This document shows, piece by piece, positions 57,576 to 64,000 of a stretch of DNA of 64,000 bases. The stretch's first letter is position 1. The number at the start of each line of letters is the position of its first letter. Both the position numbers and the translations under genes were made by a program. The stretch covers positions 186,001 through 250,000 of the forward strand of contig JAPTJF010000017.1 of assembly GCA_029339195.1 (NCBI GenBank). Direction: 5' to 3'. This DNA is from Micractinium sp. NFX-FRZ. Its lineage: Eukaryota; Chlorophyta; Trebouxiophyceae; Chlorellales; Chlorellaceae. The notes beneath the pieces are model-generated. The model was not told the DNA's origin. It did not search any database and saw only the letters and a program-made list of their open reading frames with translations.

Positions 57576-58078
57576 CCGGGCGCCCAGCAGGCCGCGCGTT
57601 GGCCGCCTGGGGAAGCCCAGACAAGGGCCACGCCTGCTGCCCTGCCTAGACTGGCCGCGATCGGTGCTGCTAACGCTGCCTGGCACTGCGAGGGTCCAGA
57701 CAAGGTGCCGACGAAAGCTCCAGTTGCGAGCTGATGGTGATGTGTTTCCCTCTGCTGCTCACAGCGCTGTGAGCTTCTGTATGCGGCCAAGCGCCGCGAC
57801 AGCTGCAGCACAGCTGCGTTGTTTTGTTTGGGAGCAAACTCAGCACAAAAGCACAGCAGCTGCAGCACGTGGTCGCGCATGGGCGCAATTCAAAGCTCCT
57901 CAGCGTGTCTCTAATGCTGCTCATTACTTTAGCAGCAAGATGCAATGTGCTAACGATGTCTGGGCGTAGCGGGCAGGCGCGTTCACTGGAACTTGTCATT
58001 GACAGCAGCTCGGTAGGGCACACGGCAGCCTTGTTTGAGCCGACAACGTGGGCGTAGCGGCATTTGGCTGCGCTCGTA
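57576..58078. promoter_or_regulatory. Divergent promoter, BRM / MBD4-like glycosylase
   Basis: A 503-bp gap between opposed start codons with no supported gene. An AT-richer patch lies at about 57820-57960. No named element was identified. Confidence 0.5.
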
Positions 58079-61000
58079 ATGCAGCAGGCAGGCGCAGGAC
58101 TGGCAGGCACGGCGCCGCCACCACCGGCGGCTGCCGCACCGCCACCATCACAGCAAGCGCAACTGTTTGCAGCGCCTGTGCCTCCCCCCGGGGTGGCCCC
58201 GCCGCTGCTGGGTGCGGTAGCTGCAGCACTGGCAGAAGCTGAGCGAGGCAGGCTGGGGTGCGCCAAGTGCCGCTACTCTCGCGGCGGCTGCGCCCGATGC
58301 CGCAACCCCAACTTCCGCCCCAGGCTCTCCTCTGGGGCCGGCAGCGGCGACAGCAGCAGGGGCCAGCAGCAGGCAGTGGTAGCAGGAGCAGCCGGTGAGG
58401 CAGCAGCAGGAGCAGGCGCCGAGTGGCAGGCGCCCACAGCGCCGGCAGCGCGCCCGCCGGCGCGGCGGGTGGTCAAGGGGAAGCGGCAGCGCAGGGCGCC
58501 AACAGGGCAGGGCAGGGAGGGCAGCGGTGAGCCCCTTGTCCACGCGCTGCGACGGCAGCTGCAGGGCCTGCAAACGCAGGGCAGCGGCGCACCAGGGCAG
58601 GCGCCGGGAGAAGCACCAGCAGCTGAGGCAGCGGACCCACCAGCAGGCGAGGGCGATGCGGCAGCAGGTACACAGCCCCCGGAGCAGCAGCAGCCGGCGC
58701 CGCCGCTGCAGAAGCGGGCCGCAGAGGGTGCGGCAGCAGGCGGGCGGCCAGCCAAATTTTTCAAGGCAGACAGCCAGCTGGCCAGCAGCCGGCAGCAGGG
58801 CGGGGAGCAGCGGCAGCAGCAGCAGCAGCAGAGGGATGGCGGTGCAGCTGCCGCAGCTGCCAGCAAGCGGGACGCCTCTGCTGAGCCCTCCCCCAGCAGC
58901 CGCCGCCCCTCCAAGCGCCAACGAGCAGGCTCGGCACCACCCGCAGCAGCAGAGGCAGGTGCGGCAGCACAGGCAGAGGCAGAGGCGGCAGCGGCAGCGG
59001 CGCCGCTCCCACCAGAGCCTGCCGGCCCCGCCAAGCGCCCAGCAGCGGCCGAGGGGCGGCAGCAGCCGCAGCAGCAGCAGCGCCCAGCCAAGTTCCGACG
59101 GCTGGCGCCGCCAGAGGGGCTGACGCCTCCACGGGGGCAGCAGCAGCCAGTTCAGCAGCCACCTCAGCAGCCACCTCAGCAGGAGCAGGAGGCAGAGCAG
59201 GGCAGCGGGGGCAGCAGCCCGCAGCGGATGGAAATCGACTCGCTCAGCCCCCGCAAGAGGGCGGCGGCGGCGGCGCTGGTGCGCCACGCGGCCGCCGGCG
59301 GTGTGGCCAGCCCGGCGGCGGCCGACTTCCTGGCCCGGTTGGAGGAGAACATGCAGGTGCGGAGTGGGCACACGCTGCAGTGGGTGTTGTACTGCACAGA
59401 ACAGTGCAATGCATTATACAGCAGAGTGCGATGTTGGGCAGGCACAGTGTGCCGGGCTAGGTGGTCGCTGTCTGAGGGCGAGCATGCGGGTTGGGCGGGT
59501 GCCTGGGGGTTGTGGGGGCAGCATGCAGGCACAGGGTGGAGAGGCAGCACGTGGAAAGAGGTACGGGTTTGTGGAGGAAGGCATGCAGGCATGGCGCAGG
59601 CAGCACACTGCAGGCAGCGCTCGGCATCCGCGGCGGCGTTGCCACGGCATGGAGGGCGTGCCTTGGAGTGGCTTTGCTACCCGCATACGCCTGTCAACTG
59701 AGCCCCCAAGGCTCCCGCTGCCTGCAGCTGGCCACCCCCCACACACCCACGCCTGCTTCTGTATGCCCCGCCCCCGCTGCAGCTGCGCCACGAGGCCCGG
59801 CAGGCCTCTGCAGGAGCAGAGCCCCACCCCCTGGCCGTGCTCCCCAAGCGCCGCAGGCTGTCCCAGTCCCCCGGCACAGCAGCAGCGGCATCACCAGCAG
59901 CAGCAGCAGCAGCAGGCAGGCACGCGGCACAGGCAGCGACAGCAGCAGCAGCAGCAGCAGCGGCAGCAGCCGAGGCGAAGGCGGCTCAGGAGGGGGAGCC
60001 CGATCCTCGGCTGTGCCTGTGGGAGCCTCCTGTGTCGCCCTATGGCCTGCTGGGTGAGTGGGTGGGTGGGTGCCTTGCCTGCTGCCGCATTTGGGGGGGG
60101 TCATTGGTGGCATCCTCGGGAGCGAGCGAACGCAGTGTGTGATTGTCTGCCTGCCTGGCTGAGGGCGCAGGCTGGCCGTGCCATGCCATGCTGCTTTGCC
60201 TTGCAGCGCTGCCTTGCCGGGCCCTTGCGGGGCCGCAGCTCGGCCCACTGTGTTCCTCCGGATCTCAGCTGCTGGCCTTGATACTGTCTGCCTTGGTAGC
60301 GCCTGTTGGTACTGCATGGCACAAGCTGGGCGATGATCCCTCAAATCCGACGTCCCCCTTCCTCCCTGCTGCAATGCTGCCTGTCATGGTACCGCTTGGT
60401 ACTGCAGAGGAGGAGCTGTACGACGACCCCTGGAAGCTGCTCGTGGCCTGCATGCTGCTGAACAAAACGTCTGGCACGCAGGTGGGCTGCTGCTGCTCAT
60501 ACTGTGGCTGCCTGCATGTTCGAAACGGCCTTGAGACAACCGACTCGGAACTTTGTACTTTGAGTAGACTCCTGTATTGGTGCTCATTGCTTGGGACTGT
60601 TCTGTCTGCGCTTCACACAACACTCTCAGCTACAGCATCACACTGCATCGATGTTAACCGACTGCAGGTGCGCAAGGTGATTTGGGAGCTGTTCCGGCTG
60701 TGCCCCACCCCCGCCGCCGCCGTCGCCGCAGACGTGCAGCAAGTGCAGGTGGGCATGTGGGGCAGTTGTAAACGAGCCACCGTGTAACATGCTCACCTTA
60801 GAGCAGGATATTTGGGCTTGGTGCATGTTGCGTGCCGGCTGTGCGCCTGCTTACTCCTGCGCCGGCGCGCTTGCCTGCCGCATGTGTGCCCGTGCTCAGC
60901 AACGGCCTATTCCAAATCTCTTTGTGTGCCTCCTCCCCGTGGCCGCGCCGCTTCCATCATCAATGAATGGTTTCACTGCCATGCCTGCAGGCGCTCATCC

Positions 61001-62054
61001 AGCCGCTGGGGCTGTTCCGCAAGCGCGCCCTGGCCATCCAGCAGCTGTCGCAGGACTTCCTGTACAAGCAGGTAAGGCGTCATGAGGTATACTGCTTTGT
61101 AGTGCCTTTGCCAAATTGGGTGAGGTTCATCCACTGCCTGTCGCACGGCTTCCTGTACTGCAGCTGCACAGGCCTGGGTACACTCTGCTGTATCACCCTC
61201 TATTTATGGTTGCTTGACTGGAGGTGTTCACCCACCACCCGCTCCGCCCCCGTACGCATCTCCGTGCCCGCTTTGCGTGCTCGCTCACTCCGCCTGCCTC
61301 CCCGCGTGTCCCACATGCCTGCGCCTGCTGTGCCTGCACCCCTCCCACCCACCCACCCCTTGCACACACACGCAGTGGCGCCAGCCCACCGAGCTCTACG
61401 GCATTGGCAAGTACGCCGCCGACGCCTACCTCATGTTCTGCCGCGGCAGGTGGGTGGGCAGGCGGCGGCATGTCAGGGGTGGAAGCAAGGGTGGCTGGGT
61501 GCACCTTTCCAGTGGGGCCACGGCAGGTGCGCGGCAACAGAAGACAAGTGTTGTTCTCTTCATTAAGTTTTGGGGCAGACGCGGTGGGGGCCTAGCTACC
61601 GCATGGTGTTTACCCGGGGCACGTGTGGTGTGGGCACAGCACTGACATCGTCAGCAGGTCGCATCTTGTGGGGGGTACTTGTGGTTGGCGTGTGGGTCGA
61701 GTAGCGGGAGGCCGGATGGTGCGTGATGTGTGGCATGCTGACTCCCGCTCAGTGTGCCCTGCCAAACCGCACGTCCCCCGCTCTGCCCTGCACAGGTGGC
61801 GGGAGTTGTAGCCCGGGGGCACGGGCCTTGAGCTCTACCCCACTGCGCCTGCTGCGTGTGTTCCTCTCTTCGCCCTGCACCCCCAGCCTATGCGACTCCC
61901 CTGCTCAACCTTGGCCACCTTGTGTTGCACCCTGCACCACAGCTGGCAGGAAGTGCAGCCCGAGGACAAGGACCTGCGGCGCTACCGTGACTGGCTGGAG
62001 CAGACGGGGGGCCTGGGCACGGGACTCACGCGGCACCGCACCACTGACGCCTGA
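58079..62054 (+). CDS. MBD4L: MBD4-like DNA glycosylase (base excision repair)
   Basis: Helix-hairpin-helix superfamily glycosylase that removes T or U (or 5-hydroxymethyl-U) opposite G in the nucleus. Exons 58079-59356, 59783-60053, 60408-60481, 60668-60748, 60991-61071, 61376-61449, 61943-62054; phases fit, 656 aa. The catalytic domain is C-terminal (about 515-656): SPYGLL, ELYDDPWKLLVACMLLNKTS, LIQPLGLFRKRALAIQQLSQ, ELYGIGKYAADAYLMFCRGR and WQEVQPEDKDLRRYRDWLEQ, matching plant MBD4L motif by motif. D611 in GIGKYAAD is the expected catalytic aspartate. There is no methyl-CpG-binding domain, as in land plants. The first 500 residues are disordered Gln/Ala/Pro-rich sequence except for a Cys cluster near residue 61 (C-x2-C-x6-C-x2-C in GCAKCRYSRGGCARCR). 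Introns before exons 3 and 7 and after exon 5 hold exon-edge copies. Confidence 0.93.
60306..60340 (+). repeat. Intronic ghost of MBD4-like exon 3 start
   Basis: TTGGTACTGCA then AGCTGGGCGATGATCCC repeats TTGGTACTGCA, then AGCTGTACGACGACCCC at 60396-60430, including the acceptor. Confidence 0.75.
61136..61167 (+). repeat. Intronic ghost of MBD4-like exon 5 end
   Basis: CTGTCGCACGGCTTCCTGTA followed by CTGCAG repeats CTGTCGCAGGACTTCCTGTA at 61047-61066 (LSQDFLYKQ). Confidence 0.85.
61787..61818 (+). repeat. Intronic ghost of MBD4-like exon 7 start
   Basis: CTGCACAGGTGGCGGGAGTT then GTAGCCCGGGG repeats the acceptor and start of exon 7 at 61932-61963. Reading it would give WREL and then TAG, so it is not a usable exon. 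Confidence 0.8.
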
Positions 62055-62915
62055 GCCACCGCAGTGTGCCGCCCACCGCTAGCACAAGCCACCGCACCGT
62101 GCCGCGCGCCGCCGCCGCCTGAGCCCCATCTGTGCTCAAGTGCTTTGGCGCCGGCGCCAGCAAGGCGGCCTTGCGTGGCCCCGCCATGTGCGCGTCGTGC
62201 AGCTGAGCTCGCCCATGCACCCCAGCTCTGCAAGTCGTGCCAAGTTGCAACCCTGCTTCTTAACATCAACCAGCCTGCACACCCACTTGAGTGTGGGCAC
62301 GTCACCCGCTCCTCTTGTCTAGCGCACTTGCTCGACCGCATGCCACCCCCCAACTTCGGCCTCTCCTTGTACCAATACGCACTCTTGAACCACGCATGCC
62401 TCGACTCTTCAGGCTTTCGTTGCCGCATTGATTTGAATCTCTGCTTTTGACGCAAATTCTCTGCACACCACAGATGCGAGCAGAACAGAGCAGACAGAGG
62501 CAGGACAGGAAGGGTGTCCGCATGCCCAGAGCAAGCAGAGGCAGGCCAGGAGCGCATTAGAAGCTGATGCAAGGCAAAACAGAACATGAGTCGCTGTGGT
62601 TTCTGGCGCCGCAGCGGGGGGCGGAGGGGGCGCTCCGAGCGCTTGTCGGCAGCCCTCTGCACCGTGCATCTATTTTGGCTGCGCAAGGCTCTGGCCTGGG
62701 CCTGGGCTTCAAGTAGAGGCTTGGTGATAACCTATCCTGCTTGATATATCTGAGCTGCAATGGCTTGCAAATCAAACCTGCAACCTTCAAGAAACCTGCA
62801 AGTAACAGGCCTCATGCCACTGCCACGTCAGCTCTCGACCAAAAGTCAAAATGGGGCCGCGTCCCGCCACCGCCACCAGTGCTCAGCATCCATCGGATCG
62901 TCTGTTTCGATTGCA
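62055..62915. other. Intergenic region between two plus-strand genes
   Basis: No gene is supported in these 861 bp. The left part should be the MBD4-like 3' UTR and the right part the next promoter; around 62720-62790 is AT-richer. No clear TGTAA was seen. Confidence 0.5.
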
Positions 62916-64000
62916 ATGAAGCGCACCAGCAGCAGAGAGCTCTCCCTGTTTGACGGCATTGGCGGCCGGCAGAAGAAACACGCCGGGGTGGACGGGCCTC
63001 CTGCTCACAAGCAGCAGCATGCCGGGTGAGCTGCAAGATGGCAGGGGCTCTCTGGCAGGGCCGCCCCAGCTCAAAATTTACATGTCATCAAAGTCTCACC
63101 CCCGGCCTTTCCGCCCTGCAGGCGCCCTCCCACCGGACCCCGCGGAGGGTACGGCCTGGCGTCGGGCGGCCTGACGCGCTCCGGCAGCCTGAACACCGCC
63201 AGCGGTGCCGCCAGCAGCGGCGGCGGCGGCAGCGCAGTCCTTGCGGGCCGCGGGTGCAGCCTGCCAGAGGTGACCAGCCCGCCGCCCTCCAAGCCTCTCA
63301 ACTTCCTGTCCGACATGCCGCTGAGCCCCTTTGCTAAGGCAGCCGCCTTGGTGAGCGGCAGCGATGCAGCCGCCGCCCCCTCAGCCAGCGACAGGCGGCA
63401 GCAGGCGGCGGCACAGCGGCGCGCCAGCAGCGGCCATGCCAGCAGCGGCAGCGACCCAGACGACGACTGGGAGGAGGCCTCTGTGCTGGAGGACCAAGAG
63501 AACCAGCAGCCGTCGCGATGCGGCGCAGCAGCAGCGGAGGCCGAGGCGGCGGCAGCCACTTGGCTGGTCAGCCCGGTGCGCCCGCGCCCGGCAAGCCGCA
63601 CCGCCGCCGCCGCCGCCGCGCCGGGCGCGCCCATGCCGGTGCCCCCTGGCGGGCTGGGCGCTCGCGCCGGCCCCGGCCCCGCCTCCGCGCCGCGCCCCAT
63701 CCCCAGCCCCGCCCCGCTCTTCTCCCCCGGCCTGCAAATGCTGACGCCCGCCAAGGAGGCGCTGCCAACCGCGCCCGCCGCCAGCCGGGCACCCGCGTCG
63801 GCGGAGCCCCGCCCCAGCCTCACCCACGCGCTCAGCTTCAGCAGCTGGATGACGTCGGCGGTCCGCCCGCCCAGCCCGCCCCGGCTGGCACCCCCTCCCC
63901 CAGCACCAATAGACATGTCAGCAGTGGTGGCCAGCATCACGGGCGACAGCCGTGCAGCGCGGGCCTTTGAGGGCCCACGGGGGGCACCCTCTCACCTGGA
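62916..64000 (+). CDS. Unrecognised Ser/Pro/Ala-rich protein, 5' part only
   Basis: Partial gene cut by the right edge. The ATG at 62916 opens MKRTSSRELSLFDGIGGRQK. Exon 1 ends at 63027 (HAG|GTGAGC) and exon 2 begins at 63122; the frame is then open for 880 bases to the window end. It contains a proline-directed patch PPSKPLNFLSDMPLSPFAK and many SP/TP pairs (VSPVRPRP, QMLTPAKEA), as in cell-cycle-regulated, disordered proteins, plus an acidic spot DPDDDWEEASVLEDQENQQP. No known domain was seen. Function is unknown, and the conserved part may lie beyond the edge. A long antisense open frame over exon 2 is regarded as a by-product of GC-rich codon usage. Confidence 0.65.

Noticed and set aside
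58148..59371. A 407-codon open frame on the minus strand opposite MBD4-like exon 1
   Set aside because: Leu/Cys/Trp-rich translation of the complement of Gln/Ala repeats. It has no domain, and the plus strand has a fully phased gene.

Overview
The window is nuclear DNA of a small, very GC-rich, intron-dense green alga, most likely a chlorellacean trebouxiophyte (Chlorella/Micractinium-like). The evidence is: about five to thirty-five exons in most genes, joined by short introns with GT(GAG)/GC...CAG borders; Ala/Gln/Ser-rich low-complexity protein segments; plant-type gene families (CRSH, BRAHMA-class Snf2, MBD4-like glycosylase, FRA1-like kinesin-4, PNET2/NEMP); TGTAA elements near several 3' ends; and one TTTAGGG-type telomeric patch. 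Genus and species are inference.

Eleven protein-coding genes were resolved by hand, ten complete and one running off the right edge. Exon chains were checked for phase and stay in frame from ATG to stop. Left to right: NEMP/PNET2-like nuclear-envelope protein (+, 299-5271); 26S proteasome subunit RPN7 (-, 6384-10206); a (p)ppGpp synthase CRSH whose frame runs on into an FHA domain and HAT/TPR repeats (+, 10470-18528); RAD51D (-, 19435-22452); an unrecognised Cys-rich protein (+, 22990-25405); an unrecognised Gln-rich coiled-coil protein (+, 26670-28971); a possible FANCF-like protein (-, 29173-30596); a 26-exon kinesin-4 (+, 30827-42710); a 35-exon BRM-class Snf2 chromatin remodeller (-, 43444-57575); an MBD4-like DNA glycosylase (+, 58079-62054); and the start of an unrecognised protein (+, 62916 to the edge). 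Strands largely alternate, giving four divergent promoters of 230-540 bp and several convergent 3' regions. No rRNA, tRNA, transposon or CRISPR array was found.

The genes do not form one pathway. There is a loose excess of genome-maintenance and chromatin functions (RAD51D, MBD4-like, BRM, perhaps FANCF-like). The most striking signal is not a gene. Introns throughout the window carry decayed copies of the edge of the neighbouring exon, often including its splice site; about thirty cases were found in seven genes. One copy is separated from its parent by a head-to-head pair of telomeric repeats, as if a chromosome break had been healed there, and another has been amplified into a 34-bp minisatellite. 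Other points of interest are the CRSH-FHA-HAT frame, a CRSH with only one intact EF-hand, five GC-AG introns in about 114, and a Gln/Ala insertion inside RAD51D.
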